From the NCBI RefSeq assembly GCF_008364685.1, contig NZ_VTTL01000002.1:124001-188000 (forward strand): a stretch of DNA of 64,000 nucleotides, read 5' to 3'. A program made the position numbers and the translations under genes. A model generated the notes under the pieces. That model did not search any database. It was not told where the DNA came from and was given only the letters and a program-made list of their open reading frames with translations. This stretch comes from Xanthobacter oligotrophicus. GTDB taxonomy: Bacteria; Pseudomonadota; Alphaproteobacteria; Rhizobiales; Xanthobacteraceae. This document shows positions 1 to 7,610 of this stretch, piece after piece (positions within the stretch are counted from its first letter, which is position 1; each line of letters begins with the position of its first letter).

Positions 1-3000
1 CCGTGTAGGCGACGACGAAGGCGCCATCGCCCTCCTGCCGGGTCACCGAGGCGACGAAGCGGTCGTCTCGGAACTCCACGTGGCCCGCCTCGCTGGTCTC
101 ATCCAGCCAGGTGAAGCCGCCGTCGCCGCCCTGGACGAGGCTCGGATTTTCGATCTCGAAGCCGGCGGGCAGATAGTCCACCAGCAGCACGTCGGCCAGC
201 GCGCTCTGGGTCTCGCTGAACGAAAGCACCACGGCGAAACGCTGGTTCTGCACCGCCTTGGAGGGGTCGGCGGCCTTGCCGTCGAGGGTGAAGTAGCGCC
301 GCTCCAGGGTGAAGCCCTTCGCCACCGGCGGCTCCGGCGCCACCGGGGCGCCATTGATGCCGATCACCACCTTCACGGCCTCGGCGCCGGCATTGCGCAG
401 GGTCACCGGCCCGCGCTCCAGGTCGGCGCGCGTGAGCTTGCGGCCGAACGGGCCGCGCACCAGGGCGCCATCCACCTCAAGCCCCATATTCGCGGCGCTG
501 GCGGCGAGCGAGCGGGCTGCGAGCAGCAGCCAGGCATTTTCCTGGGTGGAGGTGCGCTCAGTGCGCACCCGCGCCGCGTCCACCCGGGCGAGCGCCACAT
601 CGGCCAGCTTCTCCAGCCCCGCCTCGCGGGCGAGCACGGTGAGAGCCGCCGCATCGCGCAACACCGAGCCGAAATCGGGCCGGCCCGCCACCGGCGCACC
701 GGGGTTGGCGGGCAGGCCCTCGATGGCCACGTTGAAGGCCCGTTCCGCCCGGGTCCGATCGCCGAGCAGGGCCAGCGCCGCCCCCACCTGCCCCTTGGCG
801 AGGGGGGTGCCGAGATCCTTCAGGCGGGTGTCGGCGAGATAGCGCAGGTCGCCCAGCGGCGCGCGGCCGTTGCGGGCCAGCACATAGAGCGCATAGGCGA
901 GGTTCTCGGTCTCCGCGCGCATGTCGGCGCCGGCGAGGTTGACCACGTTGCGCAGCCGGTCGAGGGCCAATGAGAAGGCCACATCCGGCACGGCGAAACC
1001 CTTCTCCTTGGCGCGGCTGAGGAAATCCACCACATAGGCGTCGAGCCAGGTGTCGGTGCCGCCGGCCGACCACAGGCCGAAGGAGCCGTCCGAGCCCTGC
1101 CGGGCCATGATCCGCACGATGGCGTCACGGATGCGCTGGTCCGCCTCCGGGTCGGTGGCGCGGCCCGCCAGCACGCTCAGCTCGTTGTAGGACAAGAGCG
1201 GCAGCGCCCGGCTGGTGATCTGCTCGGTGCAGCCATAGGGGTAGCGGTCGAGGGCCGCCAGCAGCGCCGGCACGTCGATGGTGCTGGAGGGCATGGCGCT
1301 CACCGCCACGCCGCCCGTTCCCGGCAGCAGGTCGGCGAGGAGGTCGCGCGACAGGGTGATGCTCTCCCCCGGCGCAAGGTTGCGCACGGTGCGCCGCTCG
1401 ATGTCCGGATAGGCCGGGCGCACATTCATCTCGAAGCTGCGGGTGATGTCGAGCCCCTGCCCCGTCAGCCGCGCGGTGACGGTGGCAGGCCCCACCGCCT
1501 TGCCTTCCAGCGCGAGGCGCAGGGACTGGCGCTGCTTCGCCGCCAGCGTCACCGGGCCGGCCGGCTGGGCGACGGTGGCGGCACCGGTGGCAGACACATC
1601 GAGGCGGTAGTCGCCGTCGGGCGCCTCCACATTGGTGAGGTCGAGGTTCAGGCTGGAGCGGTCGCCGGAGGCGAGGAAGCGCGGCAGGGTGGCGAGCATC
1701 ACCACCTTGTCGCGCACCACCACGTCGGCAGAGGCATGTCCGAGCTTGCCCGCGCTCCAGGCGATGGCCATCACCCGCGCCGTGCCGTCGAAGGCAGGGA
1801 TGGGGAAGGCAACGGTGGCGATGCCGTCCGCCCCCACCTCCACGAGGCCCGAGAACAGCGCCAGCAGCGGTCCGTTCGGCGGGCTCGCGAGCATGGCCGT
1901 CTCGCCGCCGTCGCCGCCGGAGCGCAGCCGGCCGGCGGCGCCCTGCATGCCGTCGATGAGCGCGCCGTAGAAATCGCGGATGTCGGAGGCCAGCCGGCGC
2001 TGGCCGAACACCACCGCATCGGGGGCCGGCGGCTTGTAGCCGGTGAGGTTGAGGATGCCCACATCCACCGCAGCTACCGTCACATACGCTTTCTCGCCCG
2101 CCGCGAGGCCGCCGACGCGCACCGGCACGGAGAGGGTGGTGTTGGGGCGGATCTGCGCGGGCGGGGACAGATCCACCTTCAGGGTGCGCGCGTCCTTGTT
2201 CACGGAGAACCAGGAGAGGCCGATGGCGCGGCCGGGCATCCGGCTCGCCCCCACATCGAGCGGCCGATGCATGAAGGCCACCACATAGGCCCCCGGCCCC
2301 CAGCCCGCCCCCACCTTGAAGCTCACCTTGTTGGCGCCGGGGGAAACGGTGAGGAATTTCTGCTCCAGAAGGCCCTCGTTCAGCACCAGCACGCTGGCGG
2401 TCCCGGCGGTGCGGGCGGTGAGGGTGGCATCCAGCGTGTCACCGGAGGCATAGGCGGCGCGGTCCAGCGTCAGCTCCAGCCGGTCGGGCGTGTCGGCGCT
2501 GCCTTCGCCGGCGAAGCCCGCCTCGAAGCCAAGGCTGGTGAGCGGCAAGCCATCGCCGATGATGTCGAGGCGGTAGCGGCCATATTCGGTGGGCATGGCG
2601 AGGCGCGCGGGACCGTCCGCCTTGGTGTCGAGCCGGCCTTCCGCCACGCGGGTCACGGTCTTCACCGGCTCATAATCCCACGAGCCGCTGACGCGATACC
2701 ACTGATAGCGCGTCTCGATGCGCGACAGTTTCCAGGACAGGCCGGGCGCCGCCAGAAGCTTGTCGTCGGTGCCTGCGACCACCACGTCGAAATTGGCCAC
2801 CTCCCCTTCCCGCACCCGGTCGGTGAACAGCGGCTTCACGCCGATCTGGCTGCCCGCCGGCGCCACCGGCAGCACGATGGTGCGCTGGACCGCTCGTCCG
2901 CCCGCCTCCACGAGGCGCACGAAGGCTTCCATCTCCAGCGGTCGCGCCGTGCGCGGCAGTTCGGAGGCGATGAGGCGCAGGCTGGCGCGGCCGCGCGCGT

Positions 3001-5215
3001 CGGTGGTCGGCGTATCCGCCAGCGGCTGGCGCTCGGCCAGCACCTGGTCATCCCCATTGCCGAAGCGATAGCCGGCAAAGCCGGGGCGCTCGGCGGCGGC
3101 GCGCAGTTCGCTCTCCGCCTCCACGTCGAGGCCGGCGGCGGGGGCGCCGAACAGGAAGCGCCCGTCCACCAGCACCTCGGCCGGCCGGTTGCGCGGCAGG
3201 CGCGTCTCACGGGCGGAGAGGTCGAATTCCACCCGGTCGGGCACATAGTCTTCCACCAGGAAGGTCACCTCGCCCACGGGCGGCGCCTTGGGATCGGTGA
3301 GCGCCTTGGCCCGCCAGGTGCCGGTCATGGCCCCCTTGAGCAAGGCGAAGTCCGCCGTGCGCCCGCCCGCGCCCTGGTCCGCCACCACGAGGCGGCGGTC
3401 GGCGACCCCGTCGGGCCGGAACAACTGGAGGGTCAGGGGCACGCCGGGCGCCGCATTGCCCTGCGCGTCCCGCAGCAGCACGGTGAGATGGACGCTCTCG
3501 CCGGAGCGGTAGACGCCGCGCTCGGTGGCGAGGAAGGCGTCCAGCCCCCCCGGCGCGTCGCGGCCGGACACGCCCCGGTCGGTGAGGTCGAAGGCGGTCT
3601 CCTTCAGCGACAGGAAGGCATAGTCGCCGCCCTCCGTGCGCGCCGCCACCACCTCCGGACCGAGGCCCGCGGGGCCGCGGGAGAGGCCGGCATCGAAGCG
3701 CACGTAGCCGTTGGCATCGCTCTTCGTCGTGCCCAGCACCTCGTTGGAGCGGGCGATGAGGCGCACCTCTGCCCCCGCCACCGGCTCGGCGCGGCCCAGC
3801 GAGCGCAGCAGCACATGCACGCCGTCCTGCCCCGACAAGGCGGTGAGGCCGAGGTCGGAGACGATGAACCACTGGGTCGCCTTGGTGGAGTAATCGTCGT
3901 CGCCGGCGGTCTTCTGCGGCTCGGCAGTCATCACATAGACGCCGGGCTCGAGCCGCCCCACGGCCTCGGTGACCGGCACGGCGGTGGTGACATCGGCATT
4001 CAGCGGATTGTCCACCTCCAGCACACCGGAATAGACGGCGATGGCGGTGCCGTCGGCCAGCCGCTCGCGGGCATAGGCCTCGATGCCCTGCCGGAATTCG
4101 CCCTGGATGGCGGTGGGCACGAGGCCCCGGTCGCCGATGCGCAGGATGTCGACCTTTACCGCGCTGGTGTTCACCGAAACCAGCGGAATGCCCTTCTGTC
4201 CGGTGCGCGGCAGCACATAATTGCGGCCGGTGAAGCGCACGGTGGGCGAACGGTCGCGCACGTAGATAGTGAGCTCGGTGGACTTGCGCAGCCGCTCGCC
4301 GGTGACGGCGGGAATCCCGGGACGCACCGCCAGCGTGTAGCGCTCGCCGTGTTTCAGGCCCTCGACGCAGATCTGCCGCGCCTCGCCGGTAATGGCCGGC
4401 TTGTCCAGCCCCCCCACCTGCACGAAGGCGGCGAAATCGGTGCTGGGCACCAGATCCTCGGAGAATTGCACGCAGGCGCGCGGGGCGGCGGCGTCCGATT
4501 CCACGGAATAGTCCACCAGCCGGAACCCGTGCTCCTCCTTGAGCTTCTCCAGGAAGGTGCGGTCGGCGGCATTGTCGCGCAGGTCGAGGGCGGTCTTCAT
4601 GGTGTCGATGGCGGCGTTCCACAGACGCCGATCGGCATAGATGCGGCCGATGAAGGAAAGCGCCTCCCCCTCCTCCGCACGGGTCTGCGACCGTCGATAG
4701 GCGATGAAGGCGGCGCCCATGGCATTGTCGACGAAGGCGGAGGCGTCCTCGTTGTCGTTCGCCTTGATGGCCGCGAGCGAGCGGGCAAGGCGCAGCCACA
4801 CGCCCGCATCCTGCGCCTGGGCGACGGCGAGGCTGGCGTAAAGCTCGGCGGCGGCGCGGGCATCGTTGCGCTGGAAGGCCTGGGCGGCGTCGCGGCGCAC
4901 CTTGTCGAGGGGCTGACTGGGCGCGGTCGCCTCCCGCCGCAGCACGCGCTCATAGCGGCGGGCGGCGGTCACGAGGTCGGAGCGCTGGAAGGTCTTGAGG
5001 CTGGCGGGGCGGGGCGGCACGGGCGGCTGTGGCTGGGCCGAAGGCGCGCCACCCGGCACGGCTGCCGGCGGGCGCGGCACCTGTCCAAAGGCCAGCGTGG
5101 CCGGGCTGGAAACCGCGACGGCAAGGCAGGCGATGCGGCTGAGCGTCAGGAGACGACGGGGCAGGGAATCACGGCGCAAAGAAACTTGGCGCAGGAAAAG
5201 ACGGCGAAGGTCCAT
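1..5215 (-). CDS. Bacterial alpha-2-macroglobulin family protein (C-terminus off the left edge)
   Basis: About 1,738 residues are visible and the frame stays open to the window edge. Bacterial alpha-2-macroglobulins (YfhM type) trap proteases in the periplasm through an internal thioester. The N-terminus (MDLRRLFLRQ...) has an Arg-rich start and a hydrophobic stretch ending near ATLAFGQ, consistent with a Sec signal. I see no convincing lipobox, although E. coli YfhM is a lipoprotein. A thioester-type motif Cys-Thr-Glu-Gln lies at about residue 1329 (bases 1220-1231) in the context YPYGCTEQ, and is followed by a DTWLDAYVVDFL segment typical of the thioester domain. The start at 5215 is the first Met before the signal sequence. 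The usual partner pbpC would lie further left and is not visible. GC-rich open frames on the plus strand here are antisense shadows. Confidence 0.9.
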   Translation of the reverse strand, partial: MDLRRLFLRQVSLRRDSLPRRLLTLSRIACLAVAVSSPATLAFGQVPRPPAAVPGGAPSAQPQPPVPPRPASLKTFQRSDLVTAARRYERVLRREATAPSQPLDKVRRDAAQAFQRNDARAAAELYASLAVAQAQDAGVWLRLARSLAAIKANDNEDASAFVDNAMGAAFIAYRRSQTRAEEGEALSFIGRIYADRRLWNAAIDTMKTALDLRDNAADRTFLEKLKEEHGFRLVDYSVESDAAAPRACVQFSEDLVPSTDFAAFVQVGGLDKPAITGEARQICVEGLKHGERYTLAVRPGIPAVTGERLRKSTELTIYVRDRSPTVRFTGRNYVLPRTGQKGIPLVSVNTSAVKVDILRIGDRGLVPTAIQGEFRQGIEAYARERLADGTAIAVYSGVLEVDNPLNADVTTAVPVTEAVGRLEPGVYVMTAEPQKTAGDDDYSTKATQWFIVSDLGLTALSGQDGVHVLLRSLGRAEPVAGAEVRLIARSNEVLGTTKSDANGYVRFDAGLSRGPAGLGPEVVAARTEGGDYAFLSLKETAFDLTDRGVSGRDAPGGLDAFLATERGVYRSGESVHLTVLLRDAQGNAAPGVPLTLQLFRPDGVADRRLVVADQGAGGRTADFALLKGAMTGTWRAKALTDPKAPPVGEVTFLVEDYVPDRVEFDLSARETRLPRNRPAEVLVDGRFLFGAPAAGLDVEAESELRAAAERPGFAGYRFGNGDDQVLAERQPLADTPTTDARGRASLRLIASELPRTARPLEMEAFVRLVEAGGRAVQRTIVLPVAPAGSQIGVKPLFTDRVREGEVANFDVVVAGTDDKLLAAPGLSWKLSRIETRYQWYRVSGSWDYEPVKTVTRVAEGRLDTKADGPARLAMPTEYGRYRLDIIGDGLPLTSLGFEAGFAGEGSADTPDRLELTLDRAAYASGDTLDATLTARTAGTASVLVLNEGLLEQKFLTVSPGANKVSFKVGAGWGPGAYVVAFMHRPLDVGASRMPGRAIGLSWFSVNKDARTLKVDLSPPAQIRPNTTLSVPVRVGGLAAGEKAYVTVAAVDVGILNLTGYKPPAPDAVVFGQRRLASDIRDFYGALIDGMQGAAGRLRSGGDGGETAMLASPPNGPLLALFSGLVEVGADGIATVAFPIPAFDGTARVMAIAWSAGKLGHASADVVVRDKVVMLATLPRFLASGDRSSLNLDLTNVEAPDGDYRLDVSATGAATVAQPAGPVTLAAKQRQSLRLALEGKAVGPATVTARLTGQGLDITRSFEMNVRPAYPDIERRTVRNLAPGESITLSRDLLADLLPGTGGVAVSAMPSSTIDVPALLAALDRYPYGCTEQITSRALPLLSYNELSVLAGRATDPEADQRIRDAIVRIMARQGSDGSFGLWSAGGTDTWLDAYVVDFLSRAKEKGFAVPDVAFSLALDRLRNVVNLAGADMRAETENLAYALYVLARNGRAPLGDLRYLADTRLKDLGTPLAKGQVGAALALLGDRTRAERAFNVAIEGLPANPGAPVAGRPDFGSVLRDAAALTVLAREAGLEKLADVALARVDAARVRTERTSTQENAWLLLAARSLAASAANMGLEVDGALVRGPFGRKLTRADLERGPVTLRNAGAEAVKVVIGINGAPVAPEPPVAKGFTLERRYFTLDGKAADPSKAVQNQRFAVVLSFSETQSALADVLLVDYLPAGFEIENPSLVQGGDGGFTWLDETSEAGHVEFRDDRFVASVTRQEGDGAFVVAYT

Positions 5216-5601
5216 GGACCGCTCCCTCGGTGCGCAGCACCGTTATGGGAGGCGAGGCGTGCGCCGCGGCCCTCAGGCGGGGCATCGATCAGGCGTTGCG
5301 CCCGGTCGGTCGCCCGGATCACGGTCCCCTCGGATTGCAGCGCAACCCGATTCGAAAACCGTTCTCTGTCCTGAAGTCGGAGACGGATCCACCGTGCAGG
5401 CCAATTCAACCTGAACGGATCCGGCTCCAAAGCCCGCTGATCGTTCGACCGGCCCCCTTACGAGAAATGACCGACCGGTGCCCGCTTCCCCAAGAGAAGC
5501 TGGCCCGACCCCGCGCCGTCATCTATGCGCAACCGGGGCGGCTCGCCAAGGGGGATGTTTGGAACCGCCGGGAAATTTCGCGGGCGGACCACCTTCGGCC
5601 T
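5216..5601. other. Intergenic region upstream of the alpha-2-macroglobulin gene
   Basis: This 386-bp stretch separates the glycosyltransferase stop from the alpha-2-macroglobulin start, both on the minus strand. It should hold the promoter of the latter. I see no convincing -35/-10 pair, hairpin with a T-run, or coding frame with a ribosome binding site. Confidence 0.4.
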
Positions 5602-6207
5602 TCAGGCGTCTTTCGCCGGCATCAGCACATGCGGGCGCAGCAGGTGGATGCGGCGCCGGCCGATCCGCGCGATCAGGCGCCGTTCCGCCCGCGCGCCGGT
5701 GGGGTGGCCGCCGAGCCGCTCGTAATAGCTGCGGGAGATGAGAAGCCCCTGCCCGGGCGCCGGCAGGCCGAACAGCGCCAGCCGCGCCACCGCGAGCGCT
5801 TCGCCGATGCGCGGACCGATGCCGTAGCCGTCCACGGCGAGGCGGAAGGTGGCGGCGATACGCTCGGCCTGTCCGCGCCGCTCGCAGGTCTCGATGAAGA
5901 TCATCACCTCCCGCGCCCAGCCTTCCTCCAGAATCGAGCAATCCGACAGGAACAGCAGCCAGCGCCCGCGCGACTGGGCCGCGCCCTGGCGCAGGCGCAC
6001 GCCCACGTCGGTCACGGAGGAAAGGAACGCGCAGCCGGCGGCATCGGCAATGGTGGCGGTGCCGTCGGTGGAGCCGGAATCCACCAGCGTGACGTCACGC
6101 AGCACGCCCGCCGTCACGCCCTGGACGAGGGCCGACAGGACCGGCACGAGCTGGCGCTCGGAATTGTGCGTTGCAATGACGACGGACAGCACGGGAAACG
6201 TTCTCAT
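5602..6207 (-). CDS. Small family 2-like glycosyltransferase
   Basis: A 201-aa protein beginning MRTFPVLSVVIATHNSE, the usual beta-strand and loop at the start of a GT-A nucleotide-sugar binding fold. It continues with LVDSGSTDGT, the first acidic motif of GT2 enzymes. The second motif, normally an Asp-x-Asp after a hydrophobic strand, reads LFLSDCS, so one expected Asp is replaced; activity is therefore uncertain. At about 200 aa it is short for GT2 and resembles compact one-domain members. The frame continues 54 codons upstream to 6369, but that part is Arg-rich, overlaps a dispersed-repeat region and lacks the fold, so I start at the Met before FPVLSVVIA. No pathway can be assigned from the neighbours. 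Confidence 0.7.
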   Translation of the reverse strand: MRTFPVLSVVIATHNSERQLVPVLSALVQGVTAGVLRDVTLVDSGSTDGTATIADAAGCAFLSSVTDVGVRLRQGAAQSRGRWLLFLSDCSILEEGWAREVMIFIETCERRGQAERIAATFRLAVDGYGIGPRIGEALAVARLALFGLPAPGQGLLISRSYYERLGGHPTGARAERRLIARIGRRRIHLLRPHVLMPAKDA

Positions 6208-6382
6208 TGAGCGTTCCCGCCAGCTATACCGCCGCTTCCGCGCGCCGTCGATGCCGCATCGCACCAAAGCGGATGCTTGTTGCGGTCTCAAGCGATGCGG
6301 ATTGACGCGGGCCAGCCTGAAGGCGTGCGCAAATACCTTACGCCCGCGAGCAAAGGCTCGGGGCAGCACTCACAGGGCGGCC

Positions 6383-6486
6383 AGAGCATTTTCCGCTCGC
6401 CTTGGCTCACGTCAACCGCTCTGGTTTCCTGTATTGACGCGTTTTCTTCACGCGAACCGGTATCCACTTCGTTCGAAAACACTCTC
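6383..6486. repeat. Dispersed intergenic repeat, copy A
   Basis: About 104 bp that recur, diverged, at 34826-34932. The shared blocks are TTTTCCGCTCGCCTTGGCTC, then TTGACGCGTTT, TTCACGCGAACCGG and CCACTTCG, ending in a GAAAAC.CTCT tail. Both copies lie just beyond the 3' end of a minus-strand or convergent gene. The first half can fold through AGAGC and GCTCT arms. It has no coding capacity. Function is unknown; transcription termination or mRNA stabilisation is possible. Confidence 0.7.
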
Positions 6487-6494
6487 AGCCACCG

Positions 6495-6683
6495 CTATTT
6501 CGGGCAGGGCACGATCTTGTAGACCGCATCGGCAAACTGCTTCACGCCCACATTGATGCGCAGGGGCGAAGTCCAGGTCTGGTAGGTGACGATGCCACGG
6601 GTCATGGCGATCACCTTGTAATTCTCGATGCCCTTGGTCTTGTAGCACTTGCCGGGCTGAATATCCTCTTCCCTCAAAGGCAT
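6495..6683 (-). CDS. Small conserved-type hypothetical protein (62 aa)
   Basis: A compact 62-aa reading frame, MPLREEDIQPGKCYKTKG... ending VYKIVPCPK. It has a balanced composition with several aromatic and hydrophobic residues, a start preceded by the AGGGAAGAGG-like context on the minus strand, and two Cys (one in GKCYKT, one in VPCPK). I do not recognise a domain. The sequence looks like a small beta-rich cytoplasmic protein, and short proteins of this style are common in Hyphomicrobiales. It stands alone between a repeat and the fabI terminator region, so context gives no function. Confidence 0.6.
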   Translation of the reverse strand: MPLREEDIQPGKCYKTKGIENYKVIAMTRGIVTYQTWTSPLRINVGVKQFADAVYKIVPCPK

Positions 6684-6753
6684 GGCGAAAACCTCAACGC
6701 AAATGGCCGAAACAATAAGGCCAGTATGATCGCCTTGAGGATCGCGATCAAGA

Positions 6754-6778
6754 CGGCCTGCCGCAGTGCAGCAGGCCG
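6754..6778 (-). terminator. Candidate terminator of the pta-ackA-DUF3141-fabI operon
   Basis: Perfect 8-bp arms CGGCCTGC and GCAGGCCG enclose a 9-base loop just downstream of the fabI stop. No long T-run follows on the minus strand, so it may be a weak or Rho-assisted terminator. Confidence 0.4.
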
Positions 6779-6788
6779 CCCGGAAGGC

Positions 6789-7610
6789 TCAGGCCATGAT
6801 GGAGAGGCCGCCGTCCACATAGACCGTCATGCCGGTCAGTCGCCGCGCGAAGGGGGTGGCGAGGAAGGCCGTGGTGAGGCCCACGTCGTCGATGTCCACC
6901 AGTTCGCCGATGGGCGCGCGCTGGGTCGCCTCGGACAGCAATACGTCGAAATCCTTCAGGCCCGAGGCGGCGCGGGTCTTCAGCGGGCCGGGCGAGACGG
7001 CATGGACACGGATATCCTTTTGGCCGAGCTCGTAGGCGAGATAGCGCACGGTGCTCTCCAGCGCCGCCTTCACCGGTCCCATGAGATTGTAGTTGGGCAC
7101 CACCTTGTCGGCGCCGTGATAGCTCATGGCCATGAGCGTGCCACCACCGGTCATCAGCGGCTCGGCGAGCTTCGCCATGCGGATGAAGGAGTGGCAGGAA
7201 ATATCCATAGCCACCTTGAACCCCTCCGCCGAGGAATCCACCAGCCGGCCCTGAAGGTCCTCCTTGGGGGCGAAGGCGATGGAATGCAGCGCGATGTCGA
7301 GGCCGCCCCACTCCTTGCCGATGCGCGCGAACACGGCCTCAAGCTCCCCCTCCCGGCTCACGTCGCAGGGGGCGAAGATGCTGGCGCCCAGCTCCTGCGC
7401 CAGCGGCTCCACATGGGGCCGCGCCTTCTCGTTGAGGTAGGTGATTGCGAGGTCCGCGCCGAGCCGGCGGAACACCCGGGCGCAGCCATAGGCGATAGAG
7501 TGCTCGTTGGCGATGCCGAGCACCAGGGCCTTGCGGCCCTTCAGCGCCGCGCCCAGCAGGTCCCAATCCCGCTGCGACATGGAACCCGTCGTCGTGTCCT
7601 GCGCGCTCAT
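6789..7610 (-). CDS. fabI: Enoyl-[acyl-carrier-protein] reductase (NADH)
   Basis: A 273-aa short-chain dehydrogenase of the FabI type, which reduces trans-2-enoyl-ACP in the last step of each fatty-acid elongation cycle. The family's catalytic pair is Tyr174-x6-Lys181 (YNLMGPVKAALES), preceded by GTLMAMSYHGADKVVPNY. The N-terminal dinucleotide region is KALVLGIANEHSIAYGCA, as in FabI rather than ordinary FabG (no TGxxxGIG). Its start overlaps the DUF3141 stop by 4 bp (ATGA), so the two are translationally coupled and it is the last gene of the pta-ackA-DUF3141-fabI operon. It is likely a second, condition-specific FabI; a housekeeping copy would be elsewhere. An internal Met at residue 11 is an alternative start. 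Confidence 0.93.
   Translation of the reverse strand: MSAQDTTTGSMSQRDWDLLGAALKGRKALVLGIANEHSIAYGCARVFRRLGADLAITYLNEKARPHVEPLAQELGASIFAPCDVSREGELEAVFARIGKEWGGLDIALHSIAFAPKEDLQGRLVDSSAEGFKVAMDISCHSFIRMAKLAEPLMTGGGTLMAMSYHGADKVVPNYNLMGPVKAALESTVRYLAYELGQKDIRVHAVSPGPLKTRAASGLKDFDVLLSEATQRAPIGELVDIDDVGLTTAFLATPFARRLTGMTVYVDGGLSIMA

Noticed and set aside
1736-5374. Plus-strand open frame of about 1,200 codons opposite the alpha-2-macroglobulin gene
   Set aside because: His/Gly/Ala/Arg-rich with no domain pattern. The minus strand reads as a coherent alpha-2-macroglobulin with signal peptide and thioester, so this is an antisense shadow of high-GC DNA.
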